From NCBI RefSeq assembly GCF_027596085.1, contig NC_072467.1:2777361-2841360 (forward strand): a stretch of DNA of 64,000 nt. Direction: 5' to 3'. The notes under the pieces were generated by a model that saw nothing but the letters and a program-made list of their open reading frames with translations, had not been told where the DNA came from and ran no database searches. This DNA comes from Anoplopoma fimbria. Taxonomy: Eukaryota > Chordata > Actinopteri > Perciformes > Anoplopomatidae. The translations under genes and the position numbers were made by a program. Positions 12,969 through 25,462 of this stretch are shown piece after piece (the stretch's first letter is position 1; every line of letters begins with the position of its first letter).

Positions 12969-13370
12969 AGTTCTTTAAATAGTGTCGGTGCATTCAATTT
13001 ATTTTTTTTGCTTGCTATAACATGGTGTGTCTGGGATTTTTAATCTTTTATGGCCACAAGCGTGCTTCAGTGCCTTAACACAGGAGGTTGAGAAGCACTG
13101 ATGTAGACAATGTTATCACTCGGCATGAAAAGTATTTAGATAAAAAGTCAAAGAGCACATGGTCTTTAACCATCTGAGTTGCTTTGTAATTGTTTTCCTC
13201 TAAACTACTTAGACTAAACACTTCTTGCTCATTCTTTTGCACTTGGCATGGAGTTGTAATTGCAGCTAGTAGTAATCGTCACTGATGTTGATACTTGACC
13301 TGTACAGGTTATCATGTCTGTATACCTGGTTTCCCTCTTCCCCTGAATCAATTGTTCATTAATCTCTCTC
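12969..13370. other. Intergenic sequence, possible repeat remnant
   Basis: 'aggaggttgagaagcactgat' (about 13081-13101) resembles the end of another common vertebrate repeat, but the upstream match is too weak to call. The rest is unremarkable. Confidence 0.3.
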
Positions 13371-13590
13371 GCTAGCTTTCAATTGTGAGAAAATGTAGCC
13401 ATTGCAAGGTTAGTCCTTTGAGGGCTTGACCCCGAGTGGCTTTTTCTCATGCAGACAAAAGGGCAAAGAGAGGCATAGTAGTGTTGGGAACTCTTTGGTT
13501 TCATGGGCTCGGAAACAGCTATGCACTGCAGTGTTTTGACTAGAAATTCACAATTTTCATAGTCAGACACCTTCCAAATGCTTTAGTAAT
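13371..13590. promoter_or_regulatory. Candidate cis-regulatory block
   Basis: Balanced, non-repetitive 220 bp bounded by AT-rich DNA. It contains CAATTGTG near 13380 and a related CACAATTTTC near 13550. The only support is compositional contrast. Confidence 0.25.
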
Positions 13591-15084
13591 GGCAAATTAG
13601 AAGAATTTCCTTTGTTAAAAAGAAATTATAAAAAAATATTGCTGCAACTCTTCTGATTAAATACACTTTTTTTTCAGTCCTCTTGATAAAAAAACACTGT
13701 GCTCATTTCAGCCAGTGTTAAATTAATTCCCTTTTTACTAAAGTTACCCCCTGATTTATTAAAGTCAAGGTGGGATACATCAATTGCACCAACAAGTCAG
13801 AGTTTTCAAATATCCACTGAGCTATCTGAAAAAAACATTGTCTTTCTGCCTCCCTCCCTTTGTTTAGTAGATTGAGGAAGGACAAATGAAAGAATGAAAA
13901 AGAAAGCGCGAATCACAGCTTCACTAAACTACATCAGGGATTTCAGGAGTAAAAGCAGTAAAGTTAGGCAGATGCTGACCATCGATCAATGCAGAAAAGT
14001 AGTTAGACATTACTGTTTGTTCATTGATTTTGCAAGAAAAGATTTAGGCTACCAAACCAGGGATGCAAATAGCCCATCACCACAATGACACTGCAGGGCT
14101 CATTGATTTAGTGTTAGCAAAACTACTTAGCTCTTACGTAGCTTAAAGCAAACCCCACACAGTAACTATCCATCAGTGTCAAATAAGGAAGATGAAGGGG
14201 AAACGGTAGCATCCATGTGTAAACTGGATAGAGCTGAACAGGTATCCTATGTACACAACTGTTTGCTGAAAAGTGGGTATGAAGTTATGTAATAATCCTA
14301 TTCTCATTATGATGATTCTACGTATTTATTTTGTCAGATAGGTTGCAAGAAAACATAGTTGCTGTCTGGAATATGGTCAGCGACAACGTTCTTTTGAGTG
14401 TAGAAAGTGGAACATTTTTATACATAGGGAGTCGGTCAAAGTGTCTGAGTGTGACACCAGAGACTGTGATTCACTTCCTGAGGGCGTTGATTAAAGTTTT
14501 GTTTTGTTTTGTTTTCTGGTAAGTCATTTCTAATAGACGTGTTTTTCTTTGTTACCTTAACAATTCAACTGGGGGATATTCACAAGTACAGTACATGCTT
14601 CTTAATTATGATATGATGATCCTTGATTCAATATAATACTGTAGATAGAGGGACAACACTCTGAATTCATACTTCTGCTATATGAATATTCTGCCTTTTT
14701 GTGTGCTTTGGCTGGGACATATTTTCTTCCCCCACTGTGCATTAAACACAAGACAGTCCATTCCTTTGATGAGGCATCAACATGCACCGTTCATACCCCT
14801 GTTTGGACAGGTGTCCAACAATCACTGGGCTGTTTTGGACTTGCTTCCAAATTTTGATCTGGAAATTCTGGTGACTGTTCGGGAGGTACATTTCCTAAAG
14901 AATACTAAAATAAGTCTCTGAATACATCAGAGCTAATAAATAGGCTAAACAAATGGAGAATCATGTTTCATTTCACATATCTAGCACTTGATTTAATTTG
15001 CTGTTTTAGGGACACATGAAGTTCAATTTACTAGTCATACTTATTAATACTGCGTAAACACTCTGTATAATGTCATCTGTGGCT
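13591..15084. other. AT-rich intergenic sequence
   Basis: No exon, RNA gene or recognised repeat. Short frames near 13894-14088 and 14682-14921 lack recognisable domains. Confidence 0.45.
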
Positions 15085-15478
15085 CTTGTGGGAGTCTGAG
15101 AACTCAACATACGACTCAACCTATCTCAGTAAACATTGTAAACATACGTTTATGGTCTCAATTGCTAGTTTCAAGTCTTCAATACAGCATGATGTCCATT
15201 TTGTAAATGATGTGCCCATTCAAAGTCAAATAGACGATACAGGTTATGCTTTAGGGCGGGCTACCTTGTGATTGACAGGTCACAACCTCTACCACAAGCC
15301 TATGCATCGTTTCTTAGTCACCCGTCCATGATCCAAATATGGTCACTTCCGTTCACTTGGCGGCCAGATCCAAGAAGGTGGTGGCAACAATGCCGAACTC
15401 AAAGCTTCAAAACTGCAGTCCACAAACCAACGGGTGAAGTCACAGCGACTTTGTCCACTTCTTATATACAATCTATGT
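15085..15478 (+). repeat. Dispersed teleost repeat, fairly well preserved
   Basis: Landmarks of a repeat I recognise from many percomorph genomes occur in order. They are 'tatggtctcaattgctagtt' (15151-15170), 'tcttcaatacagcatgatgt' (15176-15195), 'gtgattgacaggtc' (15268-15281), 'aactgcagtccacaaaccaa' (15411-15430) and the typical end 'cacttcttatatacaatcta' (15456-15475). Short reading frames inside it are parts of the repeat. I am not certain of the class (non-autonomous DNA element or SINE). Confidence 0.78.
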
Positions 15479-16400
15479 GTTTGACCCTTATTGAGCCCTT
15501 AATATCTCTGCATCTGTTGCTTCACTTTTGACCATTCTTCATTAAATCTATCTCTTGCAAGTCCCCCATCTTTATGGAAGAGCTATACTAAATTCCTAGA
15601 AGGCAGGTAGAAAATTTGAATTTGATGAAATTAATTCTGATATGTTAATTCCACAGTAAAATAAAACAATTAATTTGGTAGATCTATCATGTTTTGTGTT
15701 TTAGAATATGCTCAATGCTTAAATGGCTTTACCAGCGGTTAATCTGCCGTGGAAAGTGAATATGTGACTCCTGTTAATGTCCAAATAGTATTAGAGAGCT
15801 ACCACTGTCACAGGTGGATGTGTTGTAATACTGTTTTTCAATTTGGGCAAACGATTATGTGATTGGTGATGGTTCTGTTCATGAAGCAATATTGCATTTT
15901 GGGCTGGCCTAATGGAGTACTAAAGCCCTTATAATTAAGTATCCACATTTTTGGAGAAGTCCTGTGTAATAGCTCCTTTTAAGTGTTGATTCGATGGTGT
16001 CCACAGTAGAGTTGTCTTTATCAGTGGGGATGTTTGTACTAATTGTTTTAAGAGGGGGGATTGTTTTTGTGGATGAGTTTTTTTCTTTCTAACCTCAACT
16101 GAGATGGAGAAGAAGTCATTGTATGAAGAAAAATATGACCTTGTTACTTTATTTGAACTACGGGGACAATCTGTGTTTCAGATTAGATAATGAGATTAAG
16201 CACAAGGGCAGTTATTGCATTCATAAATGTAATAGGTAGACAATAAATGGTCAAGAAGTCACTGACATTGACATAAGCACTAGTAATGAACCTGAACGTG
16301 AAACTGCAAAATTTGATCAACCTTGACTTCACATGTTATTTTTGTCCTGTGGTATGCGTTGAAAGCCTTGATGTGCTGTACTCTAAATTAACCCTTAAAG
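15479..16400. other. AT-rich intergenic sequence
   Basis: Nothing recognisable beyond AT-rich spacer. Confidence 0.45.
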
Positions 16401-16570
16401 GCACATAATTAGCCCTAATAGAGACCTTTGGCTCAGTGAACCCCGATTGACATCATGGCTACACAGCTGATGTTTTACCTTCATGCGACTCATCTGCGCC
16501 GTTTATTGCTTTTTACCTGAGGGCGAATATAGAGGTAGTGGTGTAGTCCTCTTACCTTGATCTAAATTAA
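16401..16570. promoter_or_regulatory. Candidate cis-regulatory block
   Basis: Short complex island with TAATTA (16406-16411) followed by CCCTAAT and a CAGCTG E-box (about 16465-16470). The only support is motif content. Confidence 0.25.
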
Positions 16571-17080
16571 GTGGACATTTTCCCTTTAGTTTTCGTTTTA
16601 AACACACAGATATGAGAGTTAATTAAATGTTTTGATGTTTGTTGAGGACAAATTATGCATTGGTTGACATGTTTCACCCTGGGGCAAGATGCTTATCACG
16701 ACTTGGTTACTATGTCATGTCATTAGTTATTTATTGCTAATAACGTATTTGCTATCACTCAGGCCTCCAGGAATTTGATGCGACAGCGGCTGCATACTTT
16801 GTGACAATCAGGCCATAGCCTTTAAACTTTACATGAACTACGTTTAGAGTGTCATCAAAAATATATCAACATGCCTGATCTGGATATAAAATATATATAT
16901 ATATAATAATAATATAAAAATATTAGCTTTTTTTTGGTAAGTAATGTAGGATTTTATTAAATATGAACAAAGACAAAGACAAATACCGAGTCATAAAAAC
17001 AAATGGATAAACTGCCATGGTTCTCGGACTTGAATGAGTGTTTAGTATCTGGATTTACCCTTCCCCACACATCCCTATTT
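16571..17080. other. AT-rich spacer with a TA tract
   Basis: Includes a degenerate TA/TAA run at about 16886-16920. No gene. Confidence 0.5.
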
Positions 17081-17420
17081 TTTGTCTGCTCTCACTGAGA
17101 CAAATCCCCATGCCCAGCCCACTGCTTTTATTAAATTCGCCTCAATAAAAAAGCTCAGACAGGATTTATTAGGTACTCAGCACGGACGTTTAGTATTTCC
17201 CTCCGTTATTAACTGAAAATCAATAGATAGCAAAGAAAATGGAAGTCATACAAGTGTTGTCGCCTTTATATTATGTCGGCTGTCGGGTTAGATTCATGAC
17301 GGGGCTCCGGCGTCTGCAAGGTGGATTTTCTGCTTACATTGCAAGACCTAAAGTGGAAGTTATTCATTAGAGTAAGCCAGCGGTCAGATACATTTCCAGG
17401 CCCTTTCACACATCTGTCTT
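17081..17420. promoter_or_regulatory. Candidate cis-regulatory block
   Basis: Complex sequence with retained CpG dinucleotides (17270-17315) and TTATTAA- and ATTCATTAG-type words. It is unlike the AT-rich flanks. Conservation is untested. Confidence 0.28.
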
Positions 17421-17930
17421 GGTAAGACTCGAATAGAGTGAGAAAGGATGCTGATATACCCTGATAGAGATGTCAGACGCAACACACAGCTTGCTGGATT
17501 TATGATTATTTTGTTCTGAAGACCTTTTTTAACACCATCATGGAGCCTGTACCCTTGGAACGTAAACTGGAATAGCATTACGCTTAACCTTGTTCCCGCA
17601 CTAATACGTATCATTTATTATTTCATCATACAATTTATTTTCTTAACTTCTGCAGTTGTCAGCTGCAACTTGCCTCCTGGCACCATGACAGCCGTTTCAT
17701 CTTATGGCTTCCGTTTTGAGGTTTAACAGATGAGAATTATGTGCTAATTTGACGGACAAAATCAAGATAATGTTAAATCTAAAATGCTGCATTCAAAAGC
17801 ACCACACCATTCTCTTGTGTTCAAGAAAGCCTTGATAGGTTTACTGAAGCTTATTCTGCACTGTCAAAGGTTTGGACGGCTGCACACACTCAAGTTCAAA
17901 AGGGTAAAGGTGGTATTCACTTAATATGCT
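17421..17930. other. Intergenic sequence
   Basis: No gene. A near-palindrome GTTGTCAGCTGCAAC around an E-box lies at about 17655-17669. Confidence 0.4.
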
Positions 17931-18440
17931 ATAAAATAACAGTCATTCAGTAAGCCTGCATGCCGTGGCTCGACTGCAAAGCAATTCCATCATGAGGAAA
18001 AGTGGCTTTGTCCACATATTAGTCTTTTCTTTCACAAAAAGGCTAGAAAAATGTGGGAATAAAGAGCTTACCCACCTCACTAATTTAATTACTCTTAGGA
18101 CCTCCATGACAGTAATGTAAATATTCCATCATGAGGACCCAAGATACACAGAGTAATTACTTAAGGCTTTCCTTCACATCTCTCAAGACTTTTTTTTATT
18201 ACCCAAAAGCTTTTTAACATTAGCACTCTCTTCCTGACAAATTAAATGAAATTTCATTACTCTAGCCATCCTAATGGCATGAAACTATCAGCTGTTGTAT
18301 GCCTGCTCTCTCTTCCCTGGCTGCCCCGGCAGATTAATCAAATAGTCAGCCTCAGAGTCAAACTGAGGGGAGCATCGATCCGCAAGTCTGTGTTTGTCTG
18401 CGCTTCGTTCGTGCTGCTGATCTGAACCTTGAGTGAAAGT
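17931..18440. promoter_or_regulatory. Candidate cis-regulatory blocks with a 15-bp direct repeat
   Basis: The 15-mer ATTCCATCATGAGGA occurs at 17984-17998 and again at 18123-18137, bracketing about 125 bp that contains TAATTTAATTA words. Downstream, CAGATTAATCAAATAG (about 18330-18345) is homeodomain-like. An enhancer role is inferred. Confidence 0.3.
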
Positions 18441-18830
18441 CTTATATATTGATCTCCATATGTTAAACATGTACAGTCCATCACAAAACAATTATTCAGA
18501 GGAGAGGCAAATGTCTTGTCCACCTGCTGCTACCTGTTTGTTTTCTCTGGTTAATAGAGAATATATCCAGGAAGCATGGTTAAGACTTATCAATATGTCA
18601 TTGTTAATGCAGGTAATATCAACCTACTTTAGTGTTTACAAATAAAGCAGGCCCATAAGATTACAGGAGAGCCTATCATTTTGTATTTCCCACCTTATGT
18701 GTTAAGATACATAATGGAATTCAAAATATGCTTAAGCACTCAATAATATGCAGGGGGCGTACGCCAATAAAAGGTTTCCATATATTTGTTATAATCAGCC
18801 ATTACCTATGATATTTAACACCTTCGGTTT
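18441..18830. other. Intergenic sequence
   Basis: No feature supported. Confidence 0.4.
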
Positions 18831-19265
18831 TGTAAGGGTTAAGCTGCTTGGCCTTTGATCTCTCAGGGGTAAGGTCTTGGCAAAGTGCCCTCCCACCACC
18901 CGAGGCCCTTAAGGGACTTTCAATCCAATTGCTGGCTAAGAGTGGATGCAGATCTCAAGGTTACACCTGAGTGTTCAAGGGCAGGTCCAAGTGTAATCGG
19001 CACTTAGATCATAGATTAATCTTATTTGCTATCTATTAGGCTTGATTCTTGCTTCCTTCTCTCCCCTCCCAAAGCCAGGATTACTGTGATAGTTTAAGAT
19101 AATGGATTCTTATGGAAGAGGAGGTCAAGAACCATTCTTGTTTCAGAACCTGCAGATAATATGATTAATCTAAAAGCCTCTTTCAAGAGAGGTCCCACCT
19201 TCAAAGGCCTAATTGGCAAAAAGGTATGGAATAAATCTGAGATGTTGGCTCTTGGGTGTTTTATT
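18831..19265. promoter_or_regulatory. Strong candidate enhancer-like block
   Basis: About 430 bp of high-complexity sequence between AT-rich regions. Visible words include a TCF/LEF-type CTTTGATC (18853-18860), CCAAGTG (18987-18993) next to TAATC, GCACTTAG (about 18999-19006) as an NK-like word, and the palindromic bicoid/OTX-type GATTAATC (19014-19021). Further GATTAATCT and TTAATTA words follow. No reading frame explains the composition. Conservation needs testing. Confidence 0.42.
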
Positions 19266-20254
19266 AATTACAATTTCATTCTCTTGCCTAGTGTAGGTGA
19301 TAGAAAATAGAATTTGTATCTACTTTATTCACTTATTTATCTATGGAAACAGATGGAGCGTGTGTTTTTCATCAAGCTAATCAGCAGGGATATACAAATG
19401 TTTTTTTATTAAATATGCTGTTGGTAATAACATATTCTTTATATTTCAACCTTTAGATCCTTGTATGTATTTTATTGTATTTTATAATACAACATATTGA
19501 TGTGGATGACAGTATTTGGTTTGGCATGACATTTATTTAAAACAAATAACGCAATACAACATTTTAGTGAGATAAACACTGATTACTACTTTTAAGCCAT
19601 TTACAAAATGCTCTATTAACATTTAAAAGCAGAAGAAAATGTAGCATCATTGTCCATACATTACACAAAAGGTTATGTAGAGAGAGATATTGATTTCACT
19701 TAGTACAATCTCATTTTGATTCAAAATCTCCCCTGTTGTGATTTCTGCGGTAGCCACTAGCTAAACAGATAACAGATAAACTCTGATAAAATATATCCAA
19801 ATGTGGCAGCCTCCCTGATAACCTCTGAAGACACGTTGGTTATCTTGTCCAGTCATCAGCAGCTGAATATTTATCGCAAAGAACAGACTTGTGTTCCTGC
19901 TTGCATGTTTACCAGTTTATACACAAGTTAGAGGTCCTTTTTTTCTCAAGAAATAATAGGTGATATTTGAACCACAACCATGTAAACCTTTTATCTTCCA
20001 TTATACAAATAAATGAGGTGGAACAGTTGAATAAATTGAACATGATCAATTTAAAAAGTCTTATTCAGTATATTTAGATGGAGATGCCTTAAGGTAGGTT
20101 GTGTTCTTAACCTGTATTTATTTTACATGATAGACAGCCCAAATAGTATGATAAGGTTATTATTAGTTTGAATACCTTACTACCAAATACTTTTTTTTTC
20201 ATTCATTCATTTTAATTGTCATATTAACATACAATTAAACCGGAGTATATGTTT
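19266..20254. other. AT-rich intergenic sequence
   Basis: Long AT-rich spacer with no recognised feature. Confidence 0.5.
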
Positions 20255-20319
20255 AACTTGTTAAAGGTGCAATGTACATCATTCAGATAATTGATGTAGC
20301 TGCAAATAACTATAATACA

Positions 20320-20382
<63 letters not shown>

Positions 20383-20640
20383 CATAGCCGAGCTGCATGT
20401 GCTTTTAGTGCATGTTATCGCACATAAGTGTGCACCACCGGCTAGCTCACGGCAGCCTCTCTGCACTGCTCTCATATGGCAGTAACAGCTCATAATGACG
20501 TCCAAACCAACATCGTCGTTGTTGAGCGTAGCACCCATCCTCCCCTTCCCCCTCAGGTAAACACTGTTAGCTCATCAGCCCGTTTGTTATTAAAGTAGTT
20601 ATTACTTTTTGCGCTTTTAAAACCCACGTGCTACGGGACG
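20255..20640 (+). repeat. Possible dispersed repeat interrupted by a microsatellite
   Basis: It opens with 'taaaggtgcaatgtac' (about 20263-20278), the kind of opening seen in several fish repeats. After the microsatellite comes CpG-rich text (20381-20640) unlike its surroundings, which suggests a transposed unit. The boundaries and family are guesses. Confidence 0.33.
20320..20380. repeat. Compound (TG)n(TA)n microsatellite
   Basis: A short TG run followed by about 50 bp of uninterrupted AT alternation. A spurious frame encodes poly(Tyr-Ile) through it. Confidence 0.96.
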
Positions 20641-20809
20641 CTGGCTCAGGCTTTGCCATGTTGAGATCCATTGAGAGGCAATCAAAATGCCCCAATCTCT
20701 TATTATGCATATTGAAAGTTCACTTTAAAGCTATTATTTGTTTTTCTATCACATATCAAAAAACTGTGAAAAAGCCTAACTGGTATCACCAAATTTTGGG
20801 TCTTTTTTT

Positions 20810-20940
20810 TGTCAGATCAACACTCCAAAATGTAAAGATACTCACTTTCCTGTCACATATAACAAAGACTAGCAGCAATTTTCACGCTTGAGAAGCTAGA
20901 AATACGGATTTTTTGCTTATTTAATCAATTTTAGAAATGG
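20810..20940 (+). repeat. Degraded dispersed teleost repeat
   Basis: 'gatcaacactccaaaatgta' (20815-20834), 'cacatataacaaagactagc' (20854-20873) and 'cttgagaagctagaaatacg' (20886-20905), followed by a TTTTTGCTTATTTAATC word, match with divergence a common fish repeat whose consensus has 'acagtccaaaac', 'ataagacaaagaaaagcag' and 'gagaagctggaa'. Recognition is from memory. Confidence 0.5.
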
Positions 20941-21690
20941 TAGCTAATTATTTTTGTGTCTTGATAAATCAAAAAATAGTTTCAGTTCCGTTCTTGATTA
21001 ACTGGCACTTAGTATTTGTTTTGATAATGTCACTAATTGGACTGTCATTCTGGATCCTACAAGATTTTAACCGTTTCTCTCAGAGAATATATACCACTCC
21101 TTCACCTACACCTTGGAGTTGCAGGTCAATATAAGTTATATGTCGACAGGGCTATGAGTTTGCTCAAAGGTCAACTTATTAATGGTTTTCCAATGGGTAA
21201 CATGCTGCATTGCCTTATCAATAGCATTTAACTTAATTATGAATGACCTAGGAATTATGAGTCATAAATTTAACATTGTGCATTGATTTCCATGACTTGT
21301 CGCACATATTATGTGTCACACTGTTAAGTGTATTGCAAGGTGGAAAAGCCCTATGGGTGAAATAGCTGCTGTTGTTGGTAATGGTGGTGGTGTGGTCTGT
21401 GTGTGTGTGTTTTACTTTAAACTATAAATGTATTCATTTTGGCGTAAAAATTGACTTCAATAATAAGCAACCTCAACCATAAACAAAACACATTTGTGAA
21501 CAATGACTAATGTGTTGACATAAAATTTCCATAAAAAAATGAAAAAGAAAAACCTAAAAGACTTAATTTAAGCTAGAAAAGGCTGATTTTCCATATCACA
21601 TTGTCCATTTAGTGACAAAAAAAATAGGAAATCAATTACATTGCAAAAGACTGTCTGGTTGTATGTTCTTATGAAATCGGGACATAACCT
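20941..21690. other. AT-rich intergenic sequence
   Basis: No supported gene or repeat beyond a short GT run near 21396-21410. Confidence 0.45.
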
Positions 21691-21950
21691 TTGCAAAGAT
21701 AGATTGAGGCCTCATTTCCATTCTCACCTGATACTGTCACGCCGCTGTGCTCATTAAAACCTGTCTGTCACCCTTCTCTCTCACAAACAGCGCTGCTTTG
21801 TTTCCACCATTTATCAATGTCAGAGTTGTCATGAGTATCCGAATTGCTCACACCTGTACAGGGCTCAGTTCTAGTCGCGCAGCAATTAAAGTCAGAAATA
21901 TCTCTGTAATTCTTCATGATTTGTGTCAATATGATATTGATTGGTAATAC
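21691..21950. promoter_or_regulatory. Candidate cis-regulatory block
   Basis: Complex sequence with TTTATCAATGTCAG and GCAGCAATTAAAG words and local CpG. Short overlapping frames on both strands are fortuitous. Low-confidence enhancer call. Confidence 0.26.
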
Positions 21951-23040
21951 CAACTCAATTCAAGCAATTCTAACAAAAAAATACCATGAAGCAAATTTGA
22001 CTATATTAAGGAAAATGTTTTAGAGTAGCATGGACACTGACTGATATGTTTACACTGGTACATTTGATGCATTCCAGGTGGTATTGTATGATAACGTGTT
22101 CCAGTAGTTTCCTACATTTCTTTACCCAACCATCATACAAAAGTGTGAATTTTCCATATTAACATGTGTGTTGCAAGTATCCACCAAGTAACCACCTGTG
22201 GACATATAGTATTTTCTCTAAAACTTACCAGTAGTTGTACTGAACTTTGCATTTTCTCTTCCAGTTTGATCAGTAAATCAACAAAAAGAGAAGAATCATG
22301 GAGAATCTTTAACACTGTTTTGCAGTTTATCAAATTGTGGCCAAATTATTGTGATGGCATAACTTGTTATGTTCAAGATTGCAAAAACAATAGAAACACA
22401 GTTAACACAGAATAATGGAACAAGAAACAACTTTAGTCCTCTTAGTATTTCAATGTTTAGTAATATTGCAGGGCTTACAGACACCAATGTAGACAGTGGT
22501 AATAATATAATGTTTTCATTTCATAATTTACAGGCTGCAAAAGAAACAGCTTAAAACCACATATGGACAGAGGGCATTTTACATATATGGTTATAACATT
22601 TCCCTTTTTTCACTAAATGACATTCACATATTCTTAATGGGGAATACTCAAAGAAAGAACACACCTGTGTGGAGGTTCAGAGTTGTAGTTATCGTGGTTA
22701 AACTACTGCATGTTCTTTTTCATATTCATTCTCAATCCCCAGATGTGAGGAAGACTTCTTATATATAAACTGTCGTAAAAATTCATGAGGTGGTTCACCC
22801 TTACCAGACGCATGAAAGATAATTTCATGCATGTCATCTCAACATTTACACCTGTCAGTCTTTCACTAGAGTGCTTCAGATCAAAAATTGTTTGTTTTCA
22901 GCCTTAGCTTTCATCAAAGTTTGTAAGATAACAAAAACTGTTGCAGAGATTTTACCCATTTCCAAAGTTTCCCAAAAAAATTCCTAAGATTTTCTTCATG
23001 ACTGTAATTTTCCGCCATATAAGGTATATGTTTTGTGCAG
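21951..23040. other. AT-rich intergenic sequence
   Basis: Several short frames overlap on both strands at 22133-22554. This fits AT-rich noncoding DNA better than a gene. Nothing recognised. Confidence 0.4.
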
Positions 23041-23480
23041 CATAATCATTGCATCAAAATGAGGTAGAATATGCTAATGACTCTAATTGGACTACTAATA
23101 GAGACTGTTTCCCCAGCTTTAAGCTTTTGGGGGGTCTGTGTAATCAGTGTAGACAGTCGTTAAGGGAATGGAGAGGCAACTAGCAATGTCAGGAGAGGGC
23201 CCAGGCGGTTCCGGCTGACACTACCCCAATCTTCCAGGACCCATTAAATTGCAGTTTCAACACATTACCAACCATAACATCCTTGAATATCACTGATTTT
23301 ATTTGCAGTATCAAACATTTCATTTCACGCACCATTAATGGAAAAGTGCTGAGGTTCTAATGCTGCCAAACATTTAGTAACTACCTGGACTCAGAGAACC
23401 AATTAACTCCAGCGACAACATGGCCAATTAAACACACAAATAGGTGAGTCCAGCATTGGTTACTGCCCTAGTAATTTACT
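23041..23480. promoter_or_regulatory. Candidate cis-regulatory block
   Basis: Holds clustered TAAT/ATTA words (GCTAATGACTCTAATTGG near 23074-23091; CCAATTAA twice between 23399 and 23431) and a GC-rich centre (23190-23240). The motif clustering is suggestive only. Confidence 0.3.
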
Positions 23481-25363
23481 TTTGAATAAACCCAAGCAAA
23501 AATAGAAAGTCAGTCATGGGATGACCAGCTGAAGTAGACGGAATAGTAGCAATTTAAAAGCAAGAAATGGAAGATATTGTACTCTACTGGCAATCCAGTA
23601 GATAGTCAAGGAAATATGATGAAGTATTCTGAAATAACAGCAAATGAAAAATGAATGATAACAGGGTAGGAATGAGAACTTGTCTCTAATTCAAGCTCTT
23701 GTTCCAGTGATTCTGGTTGGAGAAAGATCTGTAACAGTTGTGAAACAGAAGGGGTGCATTGCTTAAATACAGGCGAGCTGATTTGGTGTTTCACAAGGTC
23801 TGTTTGAATATATTGCAAATGTATTTATACATCTCTTGATCTTTTAACATTTATTGCTTTGTAACATCTGTGTTTATTATACACTATATGGTCAGAAACA
23901 CCTTGTGCATGTTGTCCTGCAATTCTCCCAAAAATCTTTACCAATCCTCTGTCCAACACCTTATAGCTGATGTGAATTTAGGTGTTGTTGTTTTTTTTGC
24001 CCTGTGACCTCGCCGTAGTACCCTTACAACCTCATCCAGAAATATTATTTGTATTGATTTTCTGCCGTGCTTTCAAATATGCTTTCATTGTAACCCAAAG
24101 CAAGTCAATACACAGCTGATGATCTCTTATGGCAAAGGGAAGCAAAGGAAAACATACATTGGGGTTGTTATTTTGTGAGTCATATTATATCATAGCTTCA
24201 TAATAGGCTACCAGAGCCATTTCATCTCTATGGGCTAGAGGAGTGTGAAGATAGCCTCCTAACTTACTTACCTCTGAGGTTCAGCTAACTGGCCCACGGT
24301 ATTACCAATTTATTGTTACACCTGTGTCCGTTAAAACTGTGTTTGAATAGCAAGGTGCCACAATGGAGGACTGCAAAGTGTTCTTGGTTATAAACACGTT
24401 TTATGAACAAAATGTATAGGTTTTTTTCAATTTTTATTTTGTATCTTTTTTTGGACAATTGGGGGCAGTGTAACAAGCTTTAAACACAACTTTGACAAAT
24501 GAACACCTCATAGACTTGGCAAACATGTTAGCAATGACCTATTTACACATCCAGCAGACATTGAGCAACATTCTGCTCCATTTGGATGCTTTATTTACAT
24601 CCCGCCTGGTGAATGTAAATCCAACTTTCGTTCTCGTTTGAGCTCTGGTTTGATAAAAAATTTAATTAAAATTAATCTTCATACAATCTTGGCAAAAAAA
24701 AAAAATGTAACCCACCTAGCTTTCTGCCAATTTAGCAGCAACTGATTTGCGACAGTGTTGTCATTAATGTGTCAGTCTGTTAGCTGTTAGCCAAACACAC
24801 CATCCAAAACACTAGAAGGAGCAAACTATTTCCCCCTGACTGTGTCTCTGGATGCAGAGCAGTGTCTCCGGGTCGACGATGCTCTCAGCTGTGTTTATAA
24901 ATAGTGGCCCCTAATGGCACGTTTAGACCACGAGAGGTTCTTGAGCATGCAGCCAAAAATATTATGCAGTTTGCTGCAACAGAATGGGAGATTAGCCATG
25001 GACAGACAAGGATTTTCACTCATAGACTCACACGTGTGACTGAGCGCATGATCTTCCTGGCGGTGATAATAATGTGTCATTCTTCACTTAAACTTAACTT
25101 TTACCCCTTTGTTCAGAAATTAGAAAGAACCTTTCTAAATCTGTGAGAAGTTATCAGTAGTCCCAAAAGTCTCTTGGGTCACGAGATCCAATAATTATTA
25201 CATCATATACGTATACCCAGGGTTTAAATCAATCAAATCAACCACAAGGGTATTTGACGCTGGTGGAGCTAATAAAGAATGCAATCAGCTCACCAGTAAA
25301 TCGAAACAATCCAATAACCCTGGAGATCAGTATTTGCACAACCCTCTGCTGCTTGGCCACTAG
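23481..25363. other. Intergenic sequence
   Basis: No gene. 'tacactatatggtcagaaac' (about 23880-23899) resembles the terminal sequence of some fish DNA elements, but I find no matching partner end. CpG-bearing text at 24700-25050 might be an old repeat that I do not recognise. Confidence 0.35.
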
Positions 25364-25462
25364 AAAATGCATTCATGCAGTGCTGTTGAACTTGGAATAT
25401 CCCAGCAGTCTGTCAGAAGAATTATCCATAAAAGCCCAATCCAGAACACACATGGTTCGACA
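25364..25462 (+). pseudogene. Possible transposase helix-turn-helix fossil
   Basis: In the frame starting at 25382 the translation reads AVELGISQQSVRRIIHKSP. This resembles the recognition-helix region of Tc1/mariner- or IS630-type transposases, whose typical form is 'ELGIS..SV.RIL'. A stop codon lies 21 bp upstream (25361) and another shortly downstream, and I find no catalytic DDE/DDD region. If real it is a tiny remnant. A chance match is possible. Confidence 0.3.

Noticed and set aside
23880..24000. Possible DNA-transposon terminal sequence (tacactatatggtcagaaac)
   Set aside because: No matching inverted end or target duplication found nearby; resemblance too short.
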